Assembly: GCA_021780115.1 (NCBI GenBank)
Contig: JAJXZI010000061.1
Span: 1 to 40,066, forward strand
Length of the DNA stretch: 40,066 bases
Source of the DNA: a bacterium
GTDB taxonomy: Bacteria > Verrucomicrobiota > Verrucomicrobiia > Limisphaerales > JAJXZI01
Direction of reading: 5' to 3'
A program made the translations under genes and the position numbers. Position 1 is the first letter of the stretch. Every line of letters starts with the position of its first letter. Positions 1-7,399 of the stretch are shown here, piece by piece. Under the pieces are notes generated by a model, which saw only the letters and a program-made list of their open reading frames with translations, was not told where the DNA came from and made no database searches.

Positions 1-963
1 CCGCTCCTCCAGAGCGAAACCCTCACCCCCGCCGTCCTGCCGCCGGCGGGCGGCCTCCAGGTGGACGACCGCATCACCAGCCAGGCGGCCACGCTCAACG
101 AGAACCTGGGATTCCGCCTGCTCCGGCCGCTGCCGGATGGGTGGGGCGTGCGCTCGTCGTTCTCCGCCGGTCTGGATTTCAAAAACTTCCGGGCCGCCAC
201 CATCCAGAGCCGCGTCTTCCAGGCGACGGAGTACGTGCCGCAATTCGGCTCGAACGGGCCGCCGTTCGCGGCGTTTCCCTCGCCGCCCGTGCCCAGTTCG
301 CGCACGCTCTTCACCAGCGTCGAGTACCTGCCCCTTTCCCTGGGCTGGAACGCCATGAAGGACGACCGGTTCGGGCGCACGACCTTCAACCTCGCCAGCG
401 CCTTCCAGTTCGCGGACGTGGTCAGCACCGCGTCGGAGTTCCAAAACGCCGCCGGCTCGACGAAGGCCGACGGCCGCTACTGCATCCTCACCGCCGGGGC
501 GACGCGCGACCAGAATCTGTACGAAGGCTGGGGCGTGCGCCTGCACGCCGACGGCCAGTGGGCCAATCAGCCGCTGCTCAGCACCGAGCAATTCGCCCTC
601 GGTGGCGCGCCGGGCGTGCGCGGCTATTACGACGGCGCGCAATACGGTGACACCGGCTGGCGCGCGCAGTTCGAGCCGCACACGCCGTTTCTGAACGTCG
701 GCCCGCTCGACGCCGGCTCGCTGGGCGTCACGCCACCGATCCTGGTCCGGTTTTACAGCTTCGTGGACTACGGCCAGAGCTACCTGCTGGATCCCGGCCC
801 GCGGCCGGCCGCCGTCGCGCTGCTCGGCGCCGGGGTGGGACTCAATTGCAGCATCGGCGAGCGTCTGGACTTCCGGCTGCTCTGCGGGGTGCCGTTGCTC
901 AACACGCCCGGCACCCCGGCCGGCGCCGTGCGGGTGACGTTCGGCGTGGGCGCGCAGTTCTGA
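1..963 (+). CDS. ShlB/FhaC/HecB-type outer-membrane transporter, C-terminal part (5' end outside window)
   Basis: The frame is open from base 1, so this is the 3' part of a longer gene (at least 320 codons, stop at 961-963). The product reads as the C-terminal beta-barrel of a two-partner-secretion or Omp85-like transporter. It has alternating hydrophobic and aromatic strands, and the block 'LGGAPGVRGYYDGAQYGDTGW' region near bases 600-660 matches the conserved L-G-G-x-x-x-V-R-G-Y...G-D-x-G-W signature of ShlB/FhaC/HecB barrels. The last residues, 'VTFGVGAQF', end in Phe, as typical outer-membrane barrels do for BAM recognition. Family members sit in the outer membrane and export a partner protein. 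The POTRA domains and any partner would lie upstream and cannot be seen. A more general BamA/TamA-like surface-antigen protein is the alternative. Confidence 0.8.
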   Translation, partial: PLLQSETLTPAVLPPAGGLQVDDRITSQAATLNENLGFRLLRPLPDGWGVRSSFSAGLDFKNFRAATIQSRVFQATEYVPQFGSNGPPFAAFPSPPVPSSRTLFTSVEYLPLSLGWNAMKDDRFGRTTFNLASAFQFADVVSTASEFQNAAGSTKADGRYCILTAGATRDQNLYEGWGVRLHADGQWANQPLLSTEQFALGGAPGVRGYYDGAQYGDTGWRAQFEPHTPFLNVGPLDAGSLGVTPPILVRFYSFVDYGQSYLLDPGPRPAAVALLGAGVGLNCSIGERLDFRLLCGVPLLNTPGTPAGAVRVTFGVGAQF

Positions 964-1101
964 TCCGGTGGATCGAGCGTCACCGTCGAAACGACGCGGA
1001 AGGCTGTGGAGGGTTCAAAACGTAACAATCGGGGTGTTGCTACCGTGTGACGGTTCGGTTACGCCCTGAGGCCGAACCCGACGGTTGAAAGAACCGCGAA
1101 C

Positions 1102-1470
1102 ATGAAAACCACCAGCTCGCAGAAAGCACGCACCAACGCAGCCCGCCTGGCCGCCGAAGCTGTGGCGGCGGAGGCGCAAGCCGCAGCGGCCCAAAAACGA
1201 GCGCGCTTGGCCAAGGGGAGCCTCAAACAGGCCCGGAAGGCATTCAAAGCAGCGAAGAAGGCCGCCAAACAAGCCCGCAAGAAAGCCAAGGCGGCGCAGA
1301 AGGCGTTGCAGGCGGCGCCAAGGAAGTCGCCCGCCCGCAAGCCCGCGTCGGGCAAGGCGCGGCCACCGGCGAAGCACCGCACGAAGAAATCCGCGGCCAG
1401 GGCTGCGGCGCTGCTTTCCCCGCCCGCTCCGCCGGCATCGGCGCCCGCAACGGCGGCGCGGGTGGCCTGA
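1102..1470 (+). CDS. Lys/Ala-rich histone H1-like basic protein
   Basis: A 122-residue, very basic, low-complexity protein beginning MKTTSSQKAR. Residues 12-75 are almost only Ala, Lys, Arg, Gln and Glu and should form a long charged helix or coiled coil. Residues 75-105 carry Lys-Pro-Ala-Arg patches ('PRKSPARKPASGKAR') like the tails of eukaryotic H1 and bacterial Hc1/AlgP-type proteins, and the end is Pro/Ala-rich. Such proteins usually bind DNA through charge, so a nucleoid-associated role is inferred from composition only. A 175-codon frame also exists on the opposite strand, but its Arg/Gly/Leu-rich translation looks like a shadow of this gene. It stands alone, 138 bases after the barrel gene and convergent with the response regulator. 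Confidence 0.6.
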   Translation: MKTTSSQKARTNAARLAAEAVAAEAQAAAAQKRARLAKGSLKQARKAFKAAKKAAKQARKKAKAAQKALQAAPRKSPARKPASGKARPPAKHRTKKSAARAAALLSPPAPPASAPATAARVA

Positions 1471-1492
1471 GCGCCGCCGGCCCCTCCGCGTT

Positions 1493-1888
1493 TCACGAAC
1501 GGCCGGGCGCCGCGGCGCGCGGGCTGCGCAGGGCCCGCTCAATCCGCCGGATCAGTTCCGCGGGGCTGATGGGCTTCGATAGGTATTCGTCCGCGCCACA
1601 GGCCAATCCATTGTACCGGGCCAACTGACCCGGCAACGCCGTGAGCAAGAGGATCGGAATGGAGTGGGTCGGCGGATGACGGCGCAGCAGTTCGCAGAGG
1701 GTGAAGCCATCGATCTGCGGCAGCATCAGATCCAGCAGGATCAAATCCGGCAAATGCCGGCAGGCTTGGTCGAGCGCCTCCTCCCCGTCGTGGGCGAGCA
1801 ACGCCGCATGACCGTTGCGTCGCAGATGGAACGCGACCAACTGCGTGAAGTCTTTCTCGTCATCGACAACCAGGATGGTGGCTGGCAT
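1493..1888 (-). CDS. Stand-alone CheY-like response regulator receiver protein
   Basis: A 131-residue single receiver domain. The acidic pocket is D9-D10, the phosphoacceptor is D53 in 'LILLDLMLPQIDG', the switch Thr is T83 ('LLLTA') and the conserved Lys is K105 ('YLSKPIS'). No output domain follows; the protein ends in a short Arg/Pro tail. Proteins of this type pass a phosphoryl signal by protein-protein contact or act as a phosphate sink. No kinase gene adjoins it, so the partner is unknown. The start ATG at 1886-1888 puts the first beta-strand ('TILVVDDE') where the family has it. It is convergent with the histone-like gene, with 22 bases between the stops. Confidence 0.9.
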   Translation of the reverse strand: MPATILVVDDEKDFTQLVAFHLRRNGHAALLAHDGEEALDQACRHLPDLILLDLMLPQIDGFTLCELLRRHPPTHSIPILLLTALPGQLARYNGLACGADEYLSKPISPAELIRRIERALRSPRAAAPGRS

Positions 1889-2150
1889 GGATCGGGGATA
1901 GCCGGTGCGCGTTACAGGTCGCTGGCGGACACGTTAAAAAGTGGTGACGAGTCCTCGCGACGGCGGCCAGGGTGTTGCGCCCAACTGCGAACGACACTCA
2001 CTGGACCTTCAGCCCCCCAGGCCCAACTGCCAACGCCACGACAGACCGGCGCTCCGGCCATCCACGCGGCGCGCCAACGTCAGGAATTGCCCCGCGCCCG
2101 CCCGGTTCCCGTTCATGGCCTGTTCGCAACGCGGTAATCGCGAAGTGTTC

Positions 2151-2905
2151 TCAGCGCGGACGGAGCCGGAAGAACCGCGCCGCGTCGCCCACGCCGTTGG
2201 TCAGGGCGTAGCGGTCTGCGGTCAGGGTCGGGGCGTTGGTGAGGGCCGTCCAGTCCGCCGGTTCCAGCGAGGTCGCCGTCTCGACCCCGTAACCACCCGC
2301 CGTGGCCGGCCAGGTCAACCGCACGGTGCCGCCGGCCGCGCTGGCGATCTGCAATTGCGGCGGCTGGAGCGAGAAGAACCGGATGTTCTCCACTTGCAGC
2401 GTGGCATGGGTCGAAGTGCCGCCCATCAGCCCGAAGAACAGCGCGTTCGTCGCGCCCGCTCAGGCCGACACGTCCATCAGGCGGCTGGCCGAGAGGCCGT
2501 TGGTGGGCACGTATTTCGCCTCCAGCGAAAACAGATTGTTGGTGCCCAGGCCGCAGCCGATCACGTTGTCCATCGGATCGCCCGCCACGGTGAAGTCGAA
2601 AGCCATCGCGGCGGCGCTGGTCGGAATCAGCAGGGGCACCCAGGCCATCGGCGGGCCGCCACTGCCGTCCTTAAGCGGCGAAGGGGGAAGGGTGTGGAAG
2701 GTCAGCCGCAGCGTCGCGGAATTCCAGAGACCCACCAGCGTCTGGGTGCCTTGGGCGGCCACGTTCCCCACATAATCGAAGCCCTGCGAAACCCACTGCC
2801 GCGCTTGTCCGACGTCACGTCTCCCGCCACCTGCGCCGCTCCCATCAGTCCTTGCACGACTGCGTCCGCTCCGTTGCCAAATGCGGCACGATTGCTAGCG
2901 CGAAA
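2151..2905 (-). pseudogene. Decayed secreted-protein gene (nonsense codon plus frameshift)
   Basis: Three coding-like blocks on the minus strand follow one another but not in one open frame. The 3' block (2151-2459) ends in the lineage-typical tail with 'YGVETATSLEPADW' and 'AARFFRLRPR'. It is separated from the next block (2463-2771) by an in-frame TGA at 2460-2462: '...SRLMDVSA', stop, 'AGATNALFFGLMGG'. Upstream of about 2795 the plausible sequence ('FGNGADAVVQGLMGAAQ', 'VAGDVTSDKR') is in another frame from 'QGFDYVGNVAAQGTQ', so an indel lies near 2795-2805. The original product was probably an extracytoplasmic protein with a C-terminal lineage-specific tail module. Sequencing error could explain one lesion but is less likely to explain both. 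Confidence 0.6.
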
Positions 2906-2984
2906 TCCTGCGGCGGGAATGGTCCCGAAGCCAACTCACGTGTGACCGAAGGGGTCTGGTGGTGCGTCGTCCCTTCGGGAAATT

Positions 2985-3230
2985 CCGCCGGCGACGGCGG
3001 GAAATCGGAAGCCGGCAATCCTTTGGCCGTGACGTACTCGTGGCTGCGTTGAAACCCAGCGGGTTCATTGGGTTGGCCGGATCTGCCACGGACTTTTCAT
3101 ACCAGTCCATCGGGTATCCATGCGCATACTCGACATATCTGAGCGCAAAGTCCGCCGAATTCGACGCCGCCGACGGCGCCCACCGTTGGAAACGACGCTC
3201 GGCCTCAAGCAGAACACCGAAGCCGCCCTC
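2985..3230 (-). pseudogene. Unidentified coding-like fragment
   Basis: On the minus strand this stretch reads as amino-acid sequence of natural composition: 'EAERRFQRWAP', 'FALRYVEYAHGYPMDW', 'YEKSVADPANPMNPLGF'. It then decays into an Arg-rich run. There is no recognisable start or stop pair and no family I can name. Its upstream end runs into the plus-strand fragment that follows, so one of the two reading directions near 3190-3230 must be accidental. It is listed because the intact-looking part (about 3020-3200) is hard to explain as noise in such GC-rich DNA. Confidence 0.25.
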
Positions 3231-3566
3231 CGTGCCGACCTGGCGGACCTGACCGCCAAGCGATTCGCCTACGACACTGGGGCGTCCGACAGCGCGGCCA
3301 AGGCCTCAGCGGTCACCGTCGCCCGGCCCAACGCCCGCGCCTTCCTCACCAGCGTCCGCGACCTGTTCAAGAACTTCTTCGGCCCCAAGCCGTCCGCGGC
3401 CTGGGTCGCGGCGGGCTGGCCGGCCAACTCCATCGCCGTGCCCGCGACCAGTGATTTGCTCCTGCCGCTGCGCCAGTCCGTCGCGCTTTACCTCACCGCC
3501 AACCCCGCGCGCAAAAACGCGCCGCTCAACCGCAGCGCCGCCAACCAGCAGGGCCAGGCGGAACAC
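3193..3566 (+). pseudogene. Fragment of an unidentified protein gene, fused to a transketolase remnant
   Basis: The plus strand reads as a coherent helical protein segment: 'LKQNTEAALRADLADLTAKR', then 'ARAFLTSVRDLFKNFFG', 'WVAAGWPANSIAVP', 'LRQSVALYLTANPARKNAPL'. It resembles a class of hypothetical proteins I associate with Verrucomicrobiota, with alternating Ala-rich helices and an 'A-x-x-W...G-x-P...S-I-A-V-P' segment, but I cannot name a family. No clear start precedes it, because upstream codons are Arg-rich noise. At 3567 it passes without a stop into the copied transketolase tail, so the end of the original gene has been replaced. This is taken as a recombination relic. Confidence 0.45.
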
Positions 3567-3787
3567 GCCGCTGCGGAGAAAATCCGCCACACCGTCGTCA
3601 CCGTCGAAGACCACTACCCCGAAGGTGGCTTGGGCGATCCGTCGCGGGTGAACTTAGCGCCGAGGGCATTCGCGTCCACAAGCTGGCGGTGGGCGACCTG
3701 CCCCGCTCCGGCAAACCGGAGGAACTGCTGGCGAAGTGCGGGATCGACGCGGCGGCCATCGTCAAGAAGGTCAAGGCGCTGGGGTAG
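3567..3787 (+). pseudogene. 3'-terminal fragment of a transketolase gene, frameshifted
   Basis: These 221 bases align end to end with the last 222 bases of the intact transketolase gene (31916-32137). By eye there are about 14 substitutions and one single-base deletion: 'ggcgatccgtcg' here against 'ggcgatgccgtcg' there. The first 25 or so codons read as transketolase ('HTVVTVEDHYPEGGLGD'). After the deletion the frame is lost, although the DNA stays similar up to the TAG at 3785-3787. Similarity stops almost exactly at both ends of this tract. No active-site region is present, so it cannot encode an enzyme. It is either a partial duplication or the leftover of a second transketolase gene. Confidence 0.9.
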
Positions 3788-3871
3788 TTCTCACCGCTTG
3801 CCAAAGCACGTTTCCGGCTTCAACTCGACGAAAAGGGACACCCATTAGCGTGAGGCCGGCGCTCAGCCGAG

Positions 3872-4867
3872 TCAGGGCGAGATACCTCCGGAGAGGTACT
3901 TTGCGGCAGCGGCGGTGGCCTTGGCCACCAGCAGAGAGATGTTCTTCATCAGGGTGGTGGGATCATTGCTGATTTGGTACAAGCGGAACTCGGTCGGGGA
4001 TTCCTGCACGATAATCACGGTGGCATCGCCAGTAGTAGTAGCTTTCAATTTGCTGAAAGAGTCGTGACTCAAGGGTACCGAATTTGAGGTAAGGATAGAT
4101 CTGTAGGCCCGGTCCGAGGCGTCGATCTCTGTGACGCCAATTGTGCGGAAGCCGCCGAAACCATCTTTCCCCGCAGTCTGGACTGCCAGTTCGAGGCCTT
4201 CCGCCTGTTCGCTTACGCCTTTGAGGAAGCCGCTGGGCACCCGCCGGGTCAATTCCGCCAACGCATTCGACGCCTGTCTGCCGGCCGGGCCTTTGATTTG
4301 ATAAAGCAGGTTGGTCCAGTCCTCACGGCTAGTCAACGGTTGGACATTGGTCTGGTTCGCCGACAGCCAGTCCTTTTGCCGATTGAGAAATGCGATCGTT
4401 CTGAGAACCTCCCAGTCGATGCGGGGGGCCAACCCGACGGCGTTGTTGGTCTGGAAGAACTCCTCGAAAATCGCAAGACGGTTCTTAACGTTTTGGTCGG
4501 CTGTTTGCAGGGCGTCCAGAAACCGTTTTCGGCTCTCCAGACCTAGCCGCAATGCGACTCGCTGGGTTGCAATTGCGGACGTGAATTCCGCGTTGGTCAC
4601 GTTGTGTATTTGTTCCAAAAGAAATGCTTCACTTTTGGTTTGGTGCTCGTAAATACTTTCCAGGCTTACTCTCACCAGGTCTTGCGCTTGTTGGAGTTGT
4701 CTCAAAGCGGCCATGGCGCGCAGGGCCTTGATCCCATAGGGGCTGTTGTCCTTGAGCTTCTGCCCGGAGGCAGTCAGCACTCGATCCAATTGAATTGTAG
4801 TAGAGGCGCATCCGCACAGGCCAAGCAGACCCGCGCCGACCACGATCCTGATCAAGGTTCGGTTCAT
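3872..4867 (-). CDS. Lipoprotein of unknown function, second gene of a lipoprotein pair
   Basis: 331 residues, not recognised as a named family. The N-terminus (MNRTLIRIVVGAGLLGLCGC) is a signal peptide with a lipobox ending at C20, so the protein is predicted to be lipidated and anchored in an envelope membrane. The mature part is mostly helical with scattered Gln, Asn and Ala, followed by a mixed C-terminal region ('ATVIIVQESPTEFRLYQIS') that could form a small beta domain. Its ATG overlaps the stop of the upstream 612-residue lipoprotein gene by four bases (4864-4867), so the two are almost certainly co-translated and probably act together. The DNA of both genes is visibly less GC-rich than its surroundings. 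Function cannot be assigned. Confidence 0.8.
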   Translation of the reverse strand: MNRTLIRIVVGAGLLGLCGCASTTIQLDRVLTASGQKLKDNSPYGIKALRAMAALRQLQQAQDLVRVSLESIYEHQTKSEAFLLEQIHNVTNAEFTSAIATQRVALRLGLESRKRFLDALQTADQNVKNRLAIFEEFFQTNNAVGLAPRIDWEVLRTIAFLNRQKDWLSANQTNVQPLTSREDWTNLLYQIKGPAGRQASNALAELTRRVPSGFLKGVSEQAEGLELAVQTAGKDGFGGFRTIGVTEIDASDRAYRSILTSNSVPLSHDSFSKLKATTTGDATVIIVQESPTEFRLYQISNDPTTLMKNISLLVAKATAAAAKYLSGGISP

Positions 4868-6702
4868 GGTAAGTTATCCGGCAAGGAACCCTCGTTGAAA
4901 ACGCCGAATGCCGTGGGCACCAGCATTTTGATGACGTTTGTCAAAACCGCTTGGTTGGTGGCGCCCACTTGGATGGCCTGAAGCACCTCCAGGGCCGCTG
5001 CGGCGCGGGTTTGTTGTGCCGCGGCTTGCTGGCGTCCGATGTTCTTGTAACTCCGGCCGATGTCAGTCACCTGTCCAAGAATCGTATCCACATCGCCGGA
5101 AACCTGGTCGAGATTGGACACTTTAGTCTTGGTCCAGAACACCAATTTGCGGAAATGGATAGGATTCACATCCCCATTCATTCCCACCGACACGATGTCT
5201 GGTCCGGACAGGCTGTTGAGCCAGAGCAGTCGGGCGAGTTTCTTGAATGGCGCCTCGATGTCCTCCACGCCATCGACCGAGAAGAACACCGTGTTAGTCG
5301 GCCCCGCGAGTGCTACCAACGCCAGTGTCTTTTGGGCAGATGCCTGCTCCAACTGAAAGAGGAGCGCGCCGGCATTGGTTTCCCTTTGCGTAGCGAATTG
5401 GCTCCGCCATAGGAGTGTGTCCAGCCTCTCCCCCAGTTCCGCCCGGGAACGGGTGGCGTCTGCGAGCGCCATGCCGGCGGAGTTCAACGTGTTCGTGGCC
5501 GCGTGGTACTGCCCGCGCATGACGTCGAGATGGCCCTTCATTTCAGCCACGAGGTTGGCCGGGTTGGCCGCCCCGGCCTGAGCCAACTCCTGCCAGGCTA
5601 GCGCGAGAGCATTCGTCGCCTGATGGATGTATGTCCCGGCGTTGTTGAGGCGAACCTTGGTTTTTGCCAATTGGTTGCTCCGGACCTGCTGGAGGCCGGG
5701 GACGGCCGTCCCAACCGCGCTCAAGTTCGTCTGAACTTCGTCGATCTGCGCTTGGGCCTTGGCCAAGTAATTCGTCGTCTCCACGACTGCCGAAGCCGGA
5801 AGATTCGTGACGGAAGCGGAAGCCAAAGCTTCCGCCAGTGTCTGATGCGCCTCGGCGACCGCGTGCGCGGCCTCACAAAGCTCGGTTCGCATGTGGTAAA
5901 GCTGTTGACTGGCTTGGAACACTGGGTTGCTGACTGCTACGTCCGTTAGGGCGTTGGTTAGCCTCGTGGCAGCGTCGCCCAGATTCGTCCGAGCGCTGTC
6001 CAGTTCACTTTGCGCTTCGGCCAGACCGCCGCGGACCGCGCTGGCTTGGTCCCCGGTCAAAACGCGAAACGCCGCGGCGTTGGTTTGGGCCCGGTTGAAC
6101 TGCTGCTGCGCATTGGTGAGGGCATCGCCGGTATGCGCGACCGTGTCCTGCCCGTCCGCGAACTGGCGTTGCGCTTTGAGCAGTCGGTTGGTAGCGGCCT
6201 GCCATTGGTTCTCGACCTCGGCGAGTCGGGCTTGCAGCGTGGATTGTTCCGCTTGAACCCTGGCCACGCGGGTCATTTGGGCGTTCGCCAGCAGCTCGGG
6301 GCTGGTGATCGGCGCCACCCGCCGTGCTTCTTGCCAGAGTGATTGGTCGATGCGGTCCAAGAGCCGGTCGTATGACTTGACGCGCTCCACCGGCAAATCC
6401 AGTTCCGGCACCTCCGGCATGCTCCCACGCAGGACGTCCACCGCGGCTGAACTAAAATAGCCCGCCTGCATGTTGTATTTCTCGAGTAGGCCGTGGCCAC
6501 GCACCGTGAGCCGATAATAGTTGGCGGCGCCTGTGTTCGGATCCTTCACCGAAAACAACTGCGTCTGCGAATGGGTTACACAACCCTGCAACCCGAGGCA
6601 GGCGGCGCACCCAGCCACCAGACCCAGCAACTTCAAGCGTTGCTGCTGGCTTGCCGCGCAGAATTGCCGCCTCGGCTCAAGTGAAAGACGGAGACGCATC
6701 AT
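4864..6702 (-). CDS. Large coiled-coil lipoprotein of unknown function
   Basis: 612 residues. The N-terminus has a basic stretch, a hydrophobic core ('LKLLGLVAGCAACLGLQGC') and a lipobox with C41, predicting a lipoprotein. Residues about 130-450 are long Ala/Gln/Asn/Leu-rich helices full of 'NAQQQFNRAQTN'-style heptads, expected to be an extended coiled coil. Residues about 470-530 form a compact segment ('TNTVFFSVDGVEDIEAPFKK', 'DIVSVGMNGDVNPIHFRKL'), followed by more helix. Two adjacent ATG codons compete for the start; GGGAG at 6704-6708 lies one base before the first and four before the second, so 6699 is nearly as likely as 6702. It is the first gene of a pair with the 331-residue lipoprotein. 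A periplasm-spanning or scaffold role is speculation. Confidence 0.8.
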   Translation of the reverse strand: MMRLRLSLEPRRQFCAASQQQRLKLLGLVAGCAACLGLQGCVTHSQTQLFSVKDPNTGAANYYRLTVRGHGLLEKYNMQAGYFSSAAVDVLRGSMPEVPELDLPVERVKSYDRLLDRIDQSLWQEARRVAPITSPELLANAQMTRVARVQAEQSTLQARLAEVENQWQAATNRLLKAQRQFADGQDTVAHTGDALTNAQQQFNRAQTNAAAFRVLTGDQASAVRGGLAEAQSELDSARTNLGDAATRLTNALTDVAVSNPVFQASQQLYHMRTELCEAAHAVAEAHQTLAEALASASVTNLPASAVVETTNYLAKAQAQIDEVQTNLSAVGTAVPGLQQVRSNQLAKTKVRLNNAGTYIHQATNALALAWQELAQAGAANPANLVAEMKGHLDVMRGQYHAATNTLNSAGMALADATRSRAELGERLDTLLWRSQFATQRETNAGALLFQLEQASAQKTLALVALAGPTNTVFFSVDGVEDIEAPFKKLARLLWLNSLSGPDIVSVGMNGDVNPIHFRKLVFWTKTKVSNLDQVSGDVDTILGQVTDIGRSYKNIGRQQAAAQQTRAAAALEVLQAIQVGATNQAVLTNVIKMLVPTAFGVFNEGSLPDNLP

Positions 6703-6830
6703 GCTCCCATAAATAGGTCATATCTTGAAAATGGATACTCCCTCCGGCTTTGCGCCGCCGTTACTGCAAGTCGGGACGGCGATCGAACGACCGCCCATAG
6801 TGTCCGAGTTGGCGAGGTTGAAACCGCCTT

Positions 6831-7166
6831 CTAGGGGCTTGGTCGCGGGGCTGGCCAAGCCGCTCGCCGTCCGCCGTGGCCACGGGAACACAGTTCGAAC
6901 AGGAAGAGCAACGCCAGCAAGATGGCCGCCAGCGCCTTCAGCCACCGGCGCACGGTGCGGGAGCGGCGGCGGGCTGTATCCGCGGCGCCGGCGGCGTCCA
7001 CCCCGGCCCCAACCTCCGGGACGGAGCCCAGCGGCACCCAGTGGCCGGAACCCTCCCAAGCGGCCAGGTCGGTGCGCGGCAGGCGGCCGGCGGCTTGTTG
7101 CCGGCGGACCTCCGCCAGCGAGTAGGGGACGACCACTTCCCGCTCCAGGCGGATGCGAAGTCGCAT
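6831..7166 (-). CDS. Small GYF_2-like domain protein with a C-terminal membrane segment
   Basis: 111 residues starting MRLRIRLERE, with a good GGAGG ribosome-binding site at 7171-7175, five bases upstream. Residues 10-50 ('VVVPYSLAEVRRQQAAGRLP', 'DLAAWEGSGHWVPLGSVPEV') match the GYF_2-type pattern seen in bacterial membrane proteins: P-Y-S-L-x-E-[IV]-R...G-x-[IL]...A-W-x-x-x-x-x-W-x-P-L. In that family the domain is thought to bind peptides. Residues 70-80 are basic and about 82-95 ('LAAILLALLFLFEL') form one membrane helix. Unlike most GYF_2 proteins, which carry a larger membrane or enzyme domain, this one ends soon after the helix with a Pro/Arg tail. It could be a small adaptor or a truncated gene. 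Confidence 0.6.
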   Translation of the reverse strand: MRLRIRLEREVVVPYSLAEVRRQQAAGRLPRTDLAAWEGSGHWVPLGSVPEVGAGVDAAGAADTARRRSRTVRRWLKALAAILLALLFLFELCSRGHGGRRAAWPAPRPSP

Positions 7167-7289
7167 TCGGGCCTCCGTCCGTCGCGCCGCGGTGGCCTCT
7201 CCTCTCAGTTATCATGGGATTCCATTTTGATGGTAAGCTGACCGTATCATCGCCCGGCGCGGCGCGCCAGGGATGAAATTTCATCATTG

Positions 7290-7310
7290 CCCGCCCGTCC
7301 GGAGGGCGGG
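7290..7310. repeat. GC-rich hairpin in the 7167-7399 intergenic gap
   Basis: CCCGCCC at 7290-7296 pairs perfectly with GGGCGGG at 7304-7310 across a seven-base loop. A T-rich run (ttggttttt) follows on the plus strand at about 7316-7325. A 14-base palindrome, gatgaaatttcatc, lies just upstream at 7272-7285. No plus-strand gene ends here, so a terminator role is doubtful. It may belong to an intergenic repeat. Confidence 0.4.
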
Positions 7311-7344
7311 ACGTGGTTGGTTTTTATCATGCGGGACGGGGAAA

Positions 7345-7366
7345 CGAGGCGGGGCGCGACGCCTCG
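7345..7366 (-). terminator. Possible transcription terminator of the two-component operon
   Basis: Read on the minus strand, just downstream of the LuxR-type regulator stop at 7400, the arms CGAGGCG and CGCCTCG form a seven-base-pair stem with an eight-base loop, followed by TTTCCCC. A second small GC hairpin (CCGGCC/GGCCGG) lies at about 7371-7387. The position fits a terminator, but the T-run is only three bases long, so the call is weak. Confidence 0.35.
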
Positions 7367-7399
7367 CCCGACCGGCCGGAGGCCGGTTCCACCCCGGAC

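Noticed and set aside
1015..1542. Minus-strand 175-codon frame opposite the histone-like gene
   Set aside because: Arg/Gly/Leu-rich low complexity is what the complement of a Lys/Ala-rich gene gives; no domain and no ribosome-binding site.
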